From assembly GCA_036925085.1 (NCBI GenBank), contig JAUPFP010000005.1, positions 4,431,383-4,495,382 of the forward strand: a DNA stretch of 64,000 nucleotides, read 5' to 3'. Positions 1 through 10,850 of this stretch are shown one piece after another; within the stretch, counting starts at the first letter, position 1; the number at the start of each line of letters is the position of its first letter. The translations under genes and the position numbers were made by a program. Below the pieces are notes generated by a model. It was not told where the DNA came from, did no database searches, and saw nothing but the letters and a program-made list of their open reading frames with translations. This DNA comes from Brachycybe producta (lineage: Eukaryota > Arthropoda > Diplopoda > Playtdesmida > Andrognathidae).

Positions 1-3000
1 ATTTTGATATTTTAATAAGTTAATTTAAATTAACGTTTTTTTTTTCGTTTTCACACTCCCTCCCAACTTTTACTCATAGATCGACCGACCACTCAAAAGC
101 TGCGGCTAAGAAAAAAAAAACTTATGAAAATGATGGACCAAACTTTTTTCGGTTCAATTTGTTGTGTTCTTGAGTTAGTTTTAATTTTTTTTAAACAAAA
201 AAAAAACCGAGCTGGAAATTATATCAATTTTATGATGTGTGAGGATACTGTGTGGTTATGACTGTGGATGTGGCGAAATAACAGAAAAACGACATTTTTT
301 TAATAAAAAACAAAACAAACAAAACAACAGAAAATTGATTAATTTCAATTTTTGGTGGTTGTTGTGGTGTTGTGGCTCCTTTTCTAGCCTTGTATAAAAA
401 AAATTTGAATAATTGGTACTTTTTGTGCATTGATTGTGTTTATTATATCGATAAATTCCCATTCCTCATATTTACTATCTGCTAGTTGTGTACATTACTA
501 TATATATAATATACATACATATATATATATTTACAAGTATATATATTGTTTGCAGACTTAATTTGTATTCATGTTGACCAGTCCTCCCTACAATCTTGTA
601 ACTATAAAAGAAAACAACTGCGATGAATTTCGTCATATCCACAATTTTTATCCGTTATAAAAATCGCAGTCAGGAACAAAAAAAAACTTCTTATGGTTCT
701 GTAAAGTACTGTTCAAAGTTTTTTGTTTTTGTTTTTGGAAACAGTTTGATTAGTTGAGTTCCCCCCCCCCCTTCTTCCACCTTGACCCCTCCCCACACAC
801 TTGTATAATCTCTGTACTTTGTTTATAATGATATGTATAATGAGTAATGGTGTATGATATGCCCAAGCGTAAAATTGTATAATCTGACTTTTCTTTTTTT
901 GATTTTTGTTAACTTTTTTGTTTGCAAGCCCCTTTTGTTGTCCTCTTCTGCTCCGCCGCGAAAAGAAAGTTTTTTTTATCGAAACAATTTTCTAACTTGT
1001 CAGTACATTTTCTAAAGGTTACAAAGCAAAATGCCTTTCCACACATATACAAAATTGTAAGTGAATTTAGCTGTGCACTTCTGCAGCTTATAGCTTTTTT
1101 TTTTTTTTTTTTAAAGTACATTTGCAAGGGAAAAATAATAATAATGCACGGCACGTTTGGTTATGAGCGTTTACGAGCCATTCATTCAATATTACACTTC
1201 AGTGACTTGACTTGATTTAAAATCCTGAAATAGTGCTAATTTATAAAACGCACAAAAGTACAACTAAAGCATTGATTTCCAAAACAAAACTTTAATGAAC
1301 TATTTACAGGGTGTCCATAAAAGTGTATCCATTTTAGCGAAAAATGTTAAAAAAAAATTGGCAAACAAAATATAATGGTTATATTAATTAATATGAAGTT
1401 TGCAGTCTTATTTTAAAACAATTCAGCGTGGTTCCGCCGTTTTCAAACACGGCTGCCAACGCTCCACAGTTGCTCGAAAAACATTTTGTAACAAATCTGC
1501 TGTAATGCTGTCAACTGCAGTTCGAATTCGATTTTTAAGATCTTTGTCTTTGACAATGCCTGTTCACAAGATTGCCGAATGTTCTGCCAGATTTTTTTTT
1601 AAATTTATGCGTAAACTCGCCTCCAACTTCTTCATATGTTAATATTCTTAAACATGCGCTGACGACAGCTAATCGTAAAGTTAACATTGGTCTACTAGTT
1701 TCCAACACTTTAAAAAATAATTAACGTTTTCTGTAAAATGAAGTGAGACTTTATGGACATCCTGTATAATTTGTAAATCCTTGAAATATATATCTGTATA
1801 AGCGCTAAATTCGGCGTTTATTCAGGTTGGTGCTAGTTTCAGCACAGCCATATTTAAAGCAAAATTCTCTGCAATAATCAATGACTGTCATTGTTATTTT
1901 TCGCACTTGTTAAGCAGCGACCACACTGGCTAATTTTCTCGGAATATTCCGTGCAAGAAATAAGTCAACTATTGCTGTGAATCTTGCAATAACATAAAAA
2001 CGAAGATCATCGTTTTCTGTAAGATAGGTGTTGTGTGCAAGAAAAACCACTTTTTAAGTCTTGTAATAGTATTATCACATTGGCAATTGCAATTAATAAT
2101 TAATTCAAGGACACATCCGCCCCAATCTTACAGGCAACGCCTGTTTATCTTTGTAATTTTGCAAAACGTGCAAGAGTAACAGCAACATATGAATGATTTT
2201 TTGTATGGTAACTCTCAATGCAAGTATTTGAAGTGCGATAACAACTTTTTTTCTTAAGAATGTGAGTAAATTTAGCTGCCATTCTCTGGAGAAAGAGATT
2301 TTCTGTCACATTTTAGTGTGCAGTTTTTCAATTGCGAAGGTGTTTGCTAAACTGCCAAAGTGCAAAAGAGATGGCTTCTTTGAATCTTATTTTAGCTCAC
2401 TTCAGGAATGTCATGTCATATGTCAGTAGGTTGTCTTTAGTATTCTGCAGATAAGCATTTTGTTACGAAAATGTTGCCTAGCTGCCTCTCGATTGATTTT
2501 GTAAGTCACTTGCGCAAAGCACATTTAGGCGACTTACGCCTAGTTCAGACCATGAAATTAATGTAGGTTAAGGTAAGGTCGCGTTTTTACTTTGCATGTT
2601 CAGAATGCAATTCCTGAAGAATTCTCTACTTGGAGACATTTGGAAATTGTTCTTTTGCAGTAGTAGAAAGCAATTTCTCGTAAGCTGCATTTACCTTCAT
2701 GCTGTGAACGAGAGGCCATAGAGAGTAATGTTTCTATGTGCTGCGTTTGATTGTATTTCATTTTAAATGACACACTTATTTTGTTTTTTAGATTTTTTTT
2801 TTAAAAAAAACTTTAGGGACGTCACAGCCTTCAGTCACTTTTCTTTTTGGTTTTGGTTTTTTCTCTCGCAAGAATTCCTCAAAACAGGAATTTTTTATAT
2901 TATACTGTAATTATTGTGATTATATGAAATATTTTTTATCTAAAACAATTTTTTTTCCCGCAAATGTACATTATTACTATGATAAAAAAAAACCCTAATG

Positions 3001-3740
3001 CCTTTTTTTTAATTCGGCGGGACCGTTAAGTAAATATGTAAAAGAAACAACAAACTTTTTAATCAGAAGAAGAAAAAAAATTCAATCTCGATTCAGTTGT
3101 AATATTTGTAAAATGTTTGTAGACATTTGTACATTTATAATATTAATTATTGGTTCATGTGTTTGTAATTATCTATTTAAAGTAGCTTGTCTTTTTTCAG
3201 AGAGGATGATGCAAAACATATATATGTAATTAGAAGAAACAAAAAAAAAGGAGGAAAAAAAACCCTGTTGATATTTTTATTAATTATTTGTACATAACCT
3301 TGTTTGTACTAAAAGTGATTATTATAATTATGAATGCAAATTATGTGACTCAATCCCTCCGGCTAAAAAAAGAGAAAAAGAGAGAGAGGAGAGGAAAAAA
3401 GTCAACATAACAAATTTTTATCAAAAGTTTTAATCCATTTCTTTTAATTTTGAAAAAAACCAAATCTTAAAAAAAAAGTTTTATTTTTGTTTGTTTGTTT
3501 GGGAGAGTGTGACGTCGATTGATTTGAAGATAAAGAAAGGGAGGTGTGGGGGGGTTTGGGACGGCATTGGGGCTTGCAGCTTGTGTTAAATAGTGCGTTT
3601 TTATTATATGACGATGTATTATTAATTGTAGATGGGCTTATGTCGTATATATAATATATATATATATCAGTTGTGTACATGCTGTACAAATGTATTAAAC
3701 CTTGTGTTTTGCATAGATCGAATAAAAAAAAAGCTTTTTT
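1..3740 (+). other. Non-coding AT-rich stretch, possibly 3'-UTR of a gene to the left
   Basis: I see no convincing coding exon here; the open frames are short and low-complexity. The stretch is rich in T and A runs, TATA/TGTA-type motifs (many TGTACAT and TGTAAATA strings) and ends near an AATAAA at about 3721. That resembles a long 3'-UTR of a plus-strand gene whose coding part lies outside the window. This is inference only; it could equally be intergenic. One TIR element (1305-1766) sits inside it. Confidence 0.25.
1305..1766 (-). mobile_element. Degenerate mariner/IS630-like DNA element
   Basis: The ends are imperfect inverted repeats: TACAGGGTGTCCATAAAAGT on the left and, read in reverse, TACAGGATGTCCATAAAGT on the right. 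The first TA may be the target duplication. On the minus strand a short stretch around 1400-1520 reads like the C-terminal tail of an IS630/mariner-type transposase (residues resembling LLQNVFRATVERWQPCL), but the frame is broken and no DDE core is left. I infer a short non-autonomous or internally deleted copy of about 460 bp. Confidence 0.55.
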
Positions 3741-3830
3741 CAAATGTTAAACTAACTTAAATATAATCAAGACATTGAATATCTTGATTATTAAAAAGAA
3801 CAATAAACCTCTAGAATTTTTTTTTTACCA

Positions 3831-4104
3831 TTCAAATTAAATGTGTTTAGGTGAATTATACAGAATCCAGTTAAGGACATGAACCAAATAAAAATTGACT
3901 TTATTATTAATATTTTAGAATGAAATACTAAAACAATATTTTGTAAATAGTTTCTATATTATATTGAAGTATTAACTCAATATTTTGAGATTATTAACTG
4001 AATAAATTGAATTCGACATATTGTTTGTTTGCCCTTCACAGGGTTCTGTAGAACACGTTTATTATTTAAATGCATTTAAATTATCAGGTGTGTACTAGGT
4101 ATTA
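3831..4104 (+). repeat. Dispersed repeat R1, copy 1
   Basis: About 270 bp that recurs in inverted orientation at 19941-20236 and partly at 44666-44768. Shared landmarks are ATCCAGTTAAGGACATGAAC, the stretch ending AATATGTCGAATTC (reverse), CCCTTCACAGGGTTCTG-like sequence and TTTAAATGCATTTAAA near the right end. The outer ends carry GTACACACA-type inverted repeats, so it is probably a small non-autonomous DNA transposon. No coding capacity. Confidence 0.6.
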
Positions 4105-4521
4105 CCCAACGATTTGCCAAAATCATCATCATCAGCATCATTTCCTGTACCTTATCCCGCAAGCAGCAGGGTCGGCCTTGCTGGTTCTAACTCTCCACTC
4201 GTTCCGATTTTGCACCAAACCCCCAGTGACCCCACATGCCACCATATCCTGTTTTAATACCACGCCCCAGGTTTGTTTGGGTCTTCCTCTACCCCGTTTT
4301 ATTCTCAGGTCTTAAGTTCATTGCTTGCCTCAGCAGCCCATCTTTGCCGCTCCTGAGGACATGCCCAAACCACTGCAGCCTATTTTCCTGCATCTTTTCT
4401 ACTATATTTGTTACCCCTAATAAAATCATTTCTGATCCTATCCCTTCTGGTCACCCCACTCATAAACCTTAGCATTCTCATCTCAGCTGCCTGCATTCTA
4501 TCCTCATGCACCTTCTTGATG
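4105..4521 (-). mobile_element. 5'-truncated LINE fragment (RTE-like), 3' end
   Basis: Read on the minus strand this matches the last part of the LINE at 21717-22358 (for example the coding stretches for EDRMQ..EMRM, FMSGV and RLRWFGHVL) and continues about 140 bp further into a 3' tail ending in (ATG)n-type triplets at 4122-4140. It therefore shows the natural LINE 3' end that the other copy lacks. The reading frame is interrupted and the copy is dead. A minus-strand insertion with 5' truncation is typical of target-primed reverse transcription. Confidence 0.7.
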
Positions 4522-4895
4522 AACTAATCTCGGACATGACTACTTCTGATAATCGAAAGTTCTTATAATGGAACTCCCATTAAAAAATGGAGAAAAGTAT
4601 GAAAAATCCGATGCAAAGACATTTTTTTTATTTACATAAGAATAAGTAAAAAAAATTGGTTCCGATAATCGAGGCTCTGCTGTAACGCAAGATGACAACA
4701 TGAGCATCTGAATTGATAGGTTTTTTTGGTCTATTGGTTTTTTATTGCCAATGTCTAAATTAAATTATATTAATGACTTATTTTATTTTTAAAAATCATT
4801 TTAGTAATTGTTGGGTTTGTCCAAAAGTGTGTACATTATTTTAACGAAACATTTCTGGGGTTAATGGTTTTTTTTAAGTTAACTATTCTTATGCC

Positions 4896-5317
4896 GCAGT
4901 CACACTAGGCTGGTTTCCCAGCTGCTGGTTGTTGCTGGCTGGTTGTAGCGCTCTAGCAGCATAGTCTGAACTGCTACTAGCAGCTGCTTTCTCCAGCGGG
5001 CTAGTGATTTTAACAGCAGCTGGTGAAGTTGGACATGTCCAACTTTAGCAGCTACCAGCTGGTCATGTGACTCTTCCTGCTGCTGCCATCTAGTGTGAAC
5101 TTTTTGTTGATAGTAGTGGCACTAGTGATTGTTGAAACTCCACTGCTTGGGTTGGTTGTTGTTAGTTTGTGTTTTTGCAAGATGGTGATTGGATGACTTG
5201 CACTGCTAATACCAGCAGTGACTGGACAAGTGTGAACCCAAAGCAGCTACTGCTTGCTGTTGCTGCTAATAGCCAGCAGCAACCAGCGGCTTGTAAACCA
5301 GCCTAGTGTGACTGCTG
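4896..5317. mobile_element. TIR element with CAGC-rich interior (MITE)
   Basis: The left end GCAGTCACACTAGGCTGG is matched exactly, in reverse complement, by the right end, and the similarity extends imperfectly for tens of bases (GCTGGTTG/CAACCAGC). The interior is full of CAGCAG/CTGCTG blocks that can pair with each other. No protein is encoded. About 420 bp; family not recognised. Confidence 0.6.
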
Positions 5318-5348
5318 CTTTATAGAGCAGTTGAGAGAGAAATAATAC

Positions 5349-5650
5349 AGGGTGGCGCAAACAATCATCGAATTTTGTTTATAACTTTTTGGTTTTGGAA
5401 TCTTTTCGTTTTTTGTGTTTTTTTCAGAATAAACTGGAAAGTTGGGAATTTTGTGTGAGCTGACACACGCCACGTCAACGAGCACAAATAGTGAAGTTAT
5501 ACTTCGAAAACAATTTATCGATTCAATATATGGTAATTTTAACATGTCCACCAAAATCACCAGATTTGACTTCTCCAATTTTTTTTTTCCTATTGGGCTA
5601 TCTTAAAGATACCATTGGTTGATATTTGGTCTGATGCTCATAAAAAGGTT
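5349..5650 (+). mobile_element. Mariner/IS630-like transposase remnant
   Basis: It begins with ACAGGGTGGCGCAAAC, a TIR-like start similar in style to other elements in this window. At 5548-5590 the plus strand encodes PPKSPDLTSPIFF followed, in a shifted frame, by residues like a GYLKD motif. PPRSPDLTP..FFLWGYLKD is a signature of IS630/mariner-type transposases just after the second catalytic acid. Only a fragment remains and the frame is broken. Confidence 0.55.
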
Positions 5651-5656
5651 GGGTAA

Positions 5657-5764
5657 ATGATTATATTGTGCTGTTTGTGGCTCTTGCTCTGTCTACCTCT
5701 CAGTCTACAGTGTAGACTGAGAGATAGACAGAGCAAGAGCCACAAACAGCACAATATAATCATT
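5657..5764. repeat. Near-perfect hairpin 1 (about 53-bp arms)
   Basis: The sequence reads into its own reverse complement with only about one mismatch (ACCTCTC against GAGAGAT). The centre is GTCTACAGTGTAGAC, leaving a loop of about one base. It is the first of a run of adjoining inverted repeats up to 6256. Confidence 0.85.
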
Positions 5765-5852
5765 CACCCCCCAACGTCCACTCCCCTCGCCTTAGACCAT
5801 GTGTAGACTCTACACATGGTCTAAGGCGAGGGGAGTGGACGTTTGGGGGTGA
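5763..5852. repeat. Near-perfect hairpin 2 (about 44-bp arms)
   Basis: Arms beginning TTCACCCCC and ending GGGGGTGAA fold around GTGTAGACTCTACAC with about one mismatch. It directly abuts hairpin 1, and its tip resembles that hairpin's tip, suggesting related elements. Confidence 0.85.
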
Positions 5853-6256
5853 ATCTCATACGATATGGCAAGCCATTTTAGTTTTTATCCGCGTTTTACT
5901 GGATGTTCAGATTTTAATTCTATACTGGGAATCCAGTAGAATGCGGATAAAACATTCAAATGGCTTTCCGTACCTACGATCTGCTGTGAATCTTAGTGAA
6001 TCTCGTACATGATTTTCTTCAATGTCGGCTCCCTTAGTCTAAAGTCTGCAAGGGGGACAACATTGAAGAAAATCATGTACGAGATTTACTAGAATTTACA
6101 AGATTCACCAAGATTCAGAGCCGATCAAAAGTACAAAACGCCATTTTAATATTTTATCCACGTTCTAATGGATTCCCAGAATATATTTTAAATCTTTAAA
6201 ATCCAGTAAAACGCGGATAAAAACTAAAATGGCTTGCCATACAGTACGAGATTCAC
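5850..6256. repeat. Nested inverted repeat 3 with two inner inverted repeats
   Basis: Outer arms 5850-5905 and 6201-6256 (about 56 bp, a few mismatches) contain GGCAAGCCATTTTAG, TTATCCGCG and TTTACTGGAT. Inside, 5930-5970 and 6140-6180 are diverged versions of the same arm, and 5996-6028 pairs with 6059-6092 (ACATGATTTTCTTCAATGT against its complement). No coding capacity. Confidence 0.75.
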
Positions 6257-6944
6257 CCCCTATGTCCTCCCCCTTGAAACGTGTCTCTGTTCCTTTATAA
6301 AGGAACTCTAGTGTTATTAGTGGAGGGCTGCCACCTATTGAGAAGGTGTATAACTACTGTTTTTTTCTTTTCCCGGATGATATTACATACCAGGTATCAT
6401 ATGTTTTCTGTGTTAGTGGTTTGTCTTTCGGCGCGTTTTTAGCCAATGTTCTCGTAGTTGTAAGTGACTTTTGACCCTACTTTGTGCCCATGTCATCCAG
6501 TGTCAACTTGGGACGTAAGAAGTTCAAGTCGTTAACGAACTTCCTTTCTGAATGCAGTATGCAGGTGAGGCGTTATATTTAATGTAGGCCTAAATGTACG
6601 AAATATATAGAAGTATTGTACCAACTTTACAGACTGCATCTTATGGAAAATGCGTTGCCATCAAGGGGGAAGTTAAAAGGGATTGTTGTGCTAAAGAGTT
6701 CGAGGCCCTCAAGAATTGCATCATGCGGGCACGGTAATATATATGTATACGTTATACGAAACATTCAAGAGTGGCCCGAAAGGCATCTCTTACCGCGTAT
6801 AGACTGTATATTAGGCACAAGGTGCACGTCATAGAAATTTATGTATTGGACACATGGAAACAAAAATTGTGTATATCTCTGTTATTGGCATTATTTAATT
6901 AGATGATGGGGATTTTTTTTTCAGCTCTTAATGGTATATTGTTC
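6257..6944. other. Unassigned stretch between hairpin cluster and foldback element
   Basis: Contains a 72-codon plus-strand open frame (6616-6834) with no recognisable family, no clear splice context and no codon bias I can see. Nothing else supported. Confidence 0.3.
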
Positions 6945-6948
6945 TTAA

Positions 6949-9147
6949 GAGGCTACATCGCAAAATTTCTTCGAAAAATCTCCGCAAAGAGCGCTAGCAT
7001 CGTTTTTCTATTGCGCAATGTTAAAGACCCAATGTTAAAGAAAAAATGTTAGTTTTTAAAATACACAGTAGTAGTGGCAATATGTTTATTTTTTTCATAT
7101 TTAAAAATGGTTAAAAGTGCAATGTGCACCTTAAATATATGCTGATCGAGTGATAGAATGACAAAAAATTGGTAAGTGCGGTTATGTTTTTAACAAGGGA
7201 TTCAAGGAACCCTATAGACCTCCATTGCTTTAATATATGCTTTCATATATCAAATAACCAACTTTTTTTCATTGTGCGCATGTGTATGCACATGTACACA
7301 CTTGTGCGCATGTGTATGCACATGTACACACGTGTGCGCATGTGTACGCACATGTACACACGTGTGCGCATGTGTATGCACATGTACACACGTCTGCGCA
7401 TGTGTACGCACATGTACACACGTCTGCGCATGTGTACGCACATGTACACACTTGTGCGCATGTGTACGTACATGTACACACGTGTGCGCATGTGTACGCA
7501 CATGTACACACGTGTGCGCATGTGTACGCACATGTACACACGTGTACGCATGTGTACGCACATGTACACACGTGTGCGCATGTGCACGCACATGTACACA
7601 CGTGTGCGCATGTGTACGCACATGTACACACGTGTGCGCATGTGCACGCACATGTACACACGTGTGCGCATGTGTACGCACATGTACACACGTGTGCGCA
7701 TGTGCACGCACATGTACACACGTGTGCGCATGTGTACGCACATGTACACACGTGTGCGCATGTGCACGCACATGTACACACGTGTGCGCATGTGCACGCA
7801 CATGTACACACGTGTGCGCATGTGTACGCACATGTAAACACGTGTGCGCATGTGCACGCACATGTAAACACGTGTGCACATGTGTACGCACATGTACACA
7901 CGTGTGCGCATGTGTACGCACATGTAAACACGTGTGCACATGTGTACGCACATGTACACACGTGTGCGCATATGTATATAGATAATCACACATGTATGTA
8001 CTCATGTACATGACATAGTTACATGTGATGCGCATGCGTCATTCATTTGTAATATGGGTTTAAAATGAAAATACGTCACATGTATTCTAATATACAAAAA
8101 TAATAACAGAACATAAAAAGGAACACCCCTCCTAAATAATAGAAAAGTCCCCCCTTTCGAATGCTACAACTGGAAAGAGGAAGAATCTCGATTTTTTGAA
8201 AAAAAAATTACGTTTTTAAAAAATCGAAATTTTATATATCGAATCGCTCTAAAATTCCAATTTTTTTCCAGTTTCATCGTCAGAATGTTTACATCATTTT
8301 AGGTCTGATGACATTTTATCGTAGGTGGCCCCGTTTTTGAGTTGTTCGACCCACTAAAAATTATGACCAAAAACTCAAAATTTGTTTCTAAAACATTCAT
8401 AAAAAAATAACCCCTGGGTAAAATTTTCTAATTTTTTGTCAGGAGCTTCATATTGACCCACGGAATCAAATAAAAAATACTGCATGTCTTTATCTCATTC
8501 CGTTCTTGAGTTGTTCGAGGAACTAAATCGGGTTCCGGACACACACACACACACAGACATCCTTTTTTTCCCCTTTTCTTGCATGATCCTATATACCTCC
8601 ATTGCTCTTTAGAGCAATGGAGGTCAAAAACTATTTGAAAATCGCAAATTAATAACTTTTATGTTAAACTCCATTGAGTACGCGCTCGTGAGCAAAAAAA
8701 CATCCATTAAAATGCTCGTAAAAATAATTTTAAAAAACTAGAAAAAAACCAGCACGTGCGCCAATGTATTGGCTTCTTGTGGTTTTTAAAATTATTTTAC
8801 GTATTTTTACGAGCATTTTAATGGATGTTTTTTGCTTACGAGCGCGTACTCAATGGAGTTTAACATAAGAGTTAAGAAATTCGCGATTTTCAAATAGTTT
8901 TTAAAAATAGAACCGTACTTTCCTATTTTTGTCATTCTATCACTCGCACTTTGAACAACTTGAAAACTTGACAACTTGAAAACTTAATATTGGACAACTT
9001 TAAATATGAAAAATAAACATATTGCCACGACTGTGTATTTTAAAAATTAACGTTTTTTTCATTAACTTCGGGTCTATGGGCGCGATAGAAAAACGTTGCT
9101 AGCGCTCTTTGCGGAGATTTTTCGAAGAAATTTTGCAATGTAGCCTC
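6949..9147. mobile_element. Foldback-type DNA element, copy 1, with TTAA ends
   Basis: The ends are long inverted repeats of over 200 bp: GAGGCTACATCGCAAAATTT at the left and, in reverse complement, GAGGCTACATTGCAAAATTT at the right. They share CTCCGCAAAGAGCGCTAGC and CACCTTAAATATATG-type sequence. Both ends abut TTAA (6945-6948 and 9148-9151), as piggyBac-type insertions do. Internally there is a second inverted repeat (about 8625-8745 against 8781-8905) and, in the left half, the 7275-7975 minisatellite. No transposase is encoded, so it is non-autonomous. A diverged second copy lies at 21703-23588. Confidence 0.75.
7275..7975. repeat. 30-bp minisatellite, strictly alternating purine/pyrimidine
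   Basis: About 23 tandem copies of a 30-bp unit made of GTGTGCGCATGTGTACGCA followed by CATGTACACAC, with few variants (CTTGTG, CGTCTG, TGCACG, GTAAACAC). The unit is itself near-palindromic and alternates purine and pyrimidine without a break in most copies. Because 30 is a multiple of three and the unit lacks stops, all six frames stay open for about 700 bp; the resulting long open frames are artefacts, not genes. Confidence 0.95.
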
Positions 9148-9231
9148 TTAAATATAGCTCCATTTGAATGCAGCCGTTCTCAAACATTTGCCAATAAACC
9201 ATTAATGATTTTAGGAAATGCGATTAATTTG

Positions 9232-9611
9232 TGGTCCTGACACACAACATGAGCGGGCCAAAACAGGGCCGTCTTTCCAACCTTGTCTCAGTCCTGTACT
9301 CTGGGAAACACATTTGTCAGAGAGACGTCCGCATTCCGGCCGTGTCTCGGTTGTCTAGGACACACTTAATCATGTCATGCATTAGTTGGGTTCCATTTGT
9401 TGATAACTAATGAAACTCCCCCGTCTCTAATATGCAAACCGAGAGCGGAAAAAAGGATGATGACAATATCCACCCGCATCTGTTTGGTAGGCTTAAGGCT
9501 CTGTCCTGTGACAGCACGCTGTTGTGTGAACAGACGCATTGAATTCAACGGTGCAATTCCTCCACCGGGTGACGGCCGTCTTTCCGGCCCTTGTCGTGTG
9601 TGTCAGGACCA
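9232..9611. mobile_element. TIR element (MITE), GGTCCTGACACACA ends
   Basis: TGGTCCTGACACACA at the left is matched by TGTGTGTCAGGACCA at the right, and GGGCCGTC/GACGGCC blocks further in also pair. About 380 bp, no protein, family not recognised. The 75-codon frame inside is a by-product of the element. Confidence 0.55.
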
Positions 9612-10018
9612 TTGTACAAGGTGAAACAAGACATCTGTGGAGCTCACTCTGAGCTTATTGTTGTTATGGTGATTATGATTTCTTGCGAGGCCAGGGATGG
9701 GGTAGGTATAATACGTCATGTATTGTACGTGGTTGTATAATACGTGACGTATAAAACTGTTATTTTGTGTACGTATAAAACCAAACGTATAAAACTAAAA
9801 AAGTACAGAAAGTTTAATAAAACAAAAAATGTCTAATTTCTCGAAAATTTCATAAAAAATTTTTTTTAAAAAAAGTTCTAGTTTTTTTCCATTGCAAATT
9901 TGCAAAGAAAAGAAAATTTGAATATTTTAAAATTTAAATGCAACTATTATTTCAAATATTTATGGCCATTAATACTCATCAGAATGCTGTTTATCTTGAA
10001 GTTTTTTTTAATTTCTCT

Positions 10019-10069
<51 letters not shown>

Positions 10070-10346
10070 CTATTCCTTATTGCAGAATGAACTTAAGAGC
10101 AGTTCGAAAACACTTTCCACCATAGCTGTGGATGCTGGAATGCTTAATATTTTTTTCAGTCAGTTCACTAATTGTATCAAGTTTCTTTCTTGATGAAAAC
10201 AAACTTGATACAATGAGTGGGATGAGTGGGGTTTAATATTTTATAGGCCTTAAATATAATAGGTTTTATGTTGTATACATTTTACAGTATACAGGTTTTA
10301 TACAGTACTAGTGGGGTAACCCGTCATAAATGACGGGAGCCAAATT
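9612..10346. other. Unassigned AT-rich stretch with a (GA)n microsatellite
   Basis: A GA dinucleotide run spans about 10021-10067. Otherwise there are repeated ATACGT and TATAAAAC strings around 9710-9800 and a short inverted repeat near 10180-10215 (CAAGTTTCTTTCTTGATG region). No gene seen. Confidence 0.5.
10021..10067. repeat. (AG)n microsatellite
   Basis: An uninterrupted AG dinucleotide run of about 23 units. Confidence 0.95.
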
Positions 10347-10494
10347 CACAGGTAATTGTGCCCAACATTAGAATTTCTTTTCCTCCGCCCTTTTATGACG
10401 TCAGACCAAGTAACAAACCAATTAGAAATTGATGACGTTCATAAAAGGGCGGAGCAAAAGAAATTCTAATGCTGGGCACAGTTAGTTGCCTGTG
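10347..10494. mobile_element. GGCGGAGC-family MITE, copy G1
   Basis: An inverted-repeat element: CACAGGTAATTGTGCCCA at the left pairs with CTGGGCACAGTTAGTTGCCTGTG at the right. The arms contain CTCCGCCCTTTTATGACG and its complement around a centre AACCAATTAG. Four further members (18658, 21432, 22838, 26214) share the GGGCGGAGC/AATTAGAA core. Confidence 0.7.
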
Positions 10495-10850
10495 ATAAAT
10501 TCTAGTTTAATTTTGCTACTATTATCCCCTCCCCTTTTTATATTTGAAAGAGAAAATGAGTTTTTCATTTTTCTCTGGTGTGCGCATGCGCATCGTTTGT
10601 TCCTTTTTTACTCCTTTCATTTCAATTTCAGTCACCCCCTCCACCTTTTTTTTTCCCTCCACGTTTCTCTCTCTCCCCTAACTTTTCCAACCTTTTCCCC
10701 TGTCCAATTTAATAGCATGGGGTTCTTGGATGGGGAGAGCGCAACATAATGTTGACCTTGAGAGAAAAAGCGGTTCATTTAAATTTATATAAATTCTGAT
10801 GTGCTTACACGTTTTTGTCCTTATTTGTACAGCGTTAGACATACAGTGAG
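10456..10850 (+). repeat. Dispersed repeat R2, copy 1
   Basis: This stretch recurs at 44306-44665 with high similarity: CTACTATTATCCCCTCCC, AGAGAAAATGAGTTTTTCAT, the CATGCGC/CGTTTGTTC region, ATGGGGTTCTTGGATGGGGA and the GACCTTGAG..AAAGCGG block. It overlaps the right edge of MITE G1, so G1 may be part of, or inserted in, a larger element. The 87-codon frame at 10486 is inside the repeat and not a host gene. Confidence 0.6.

Noticed and set aside
7275-7975. CRISPR-like array
   Set aside because: The units are contiguous tandem repeats without unique spacers, in a spliced eukaryotic genome. The same holds for the 32-bp array at 43520-44270.
7169-8035. Five or more overlapping long open frames (222-261 codons) on both strands
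   Set aside because: All are produced by the stop-free 30-bp minisatellite; the peptides are pure repeats of the unit (MCTHMYTRVR and similar) and no splice or start context is present.
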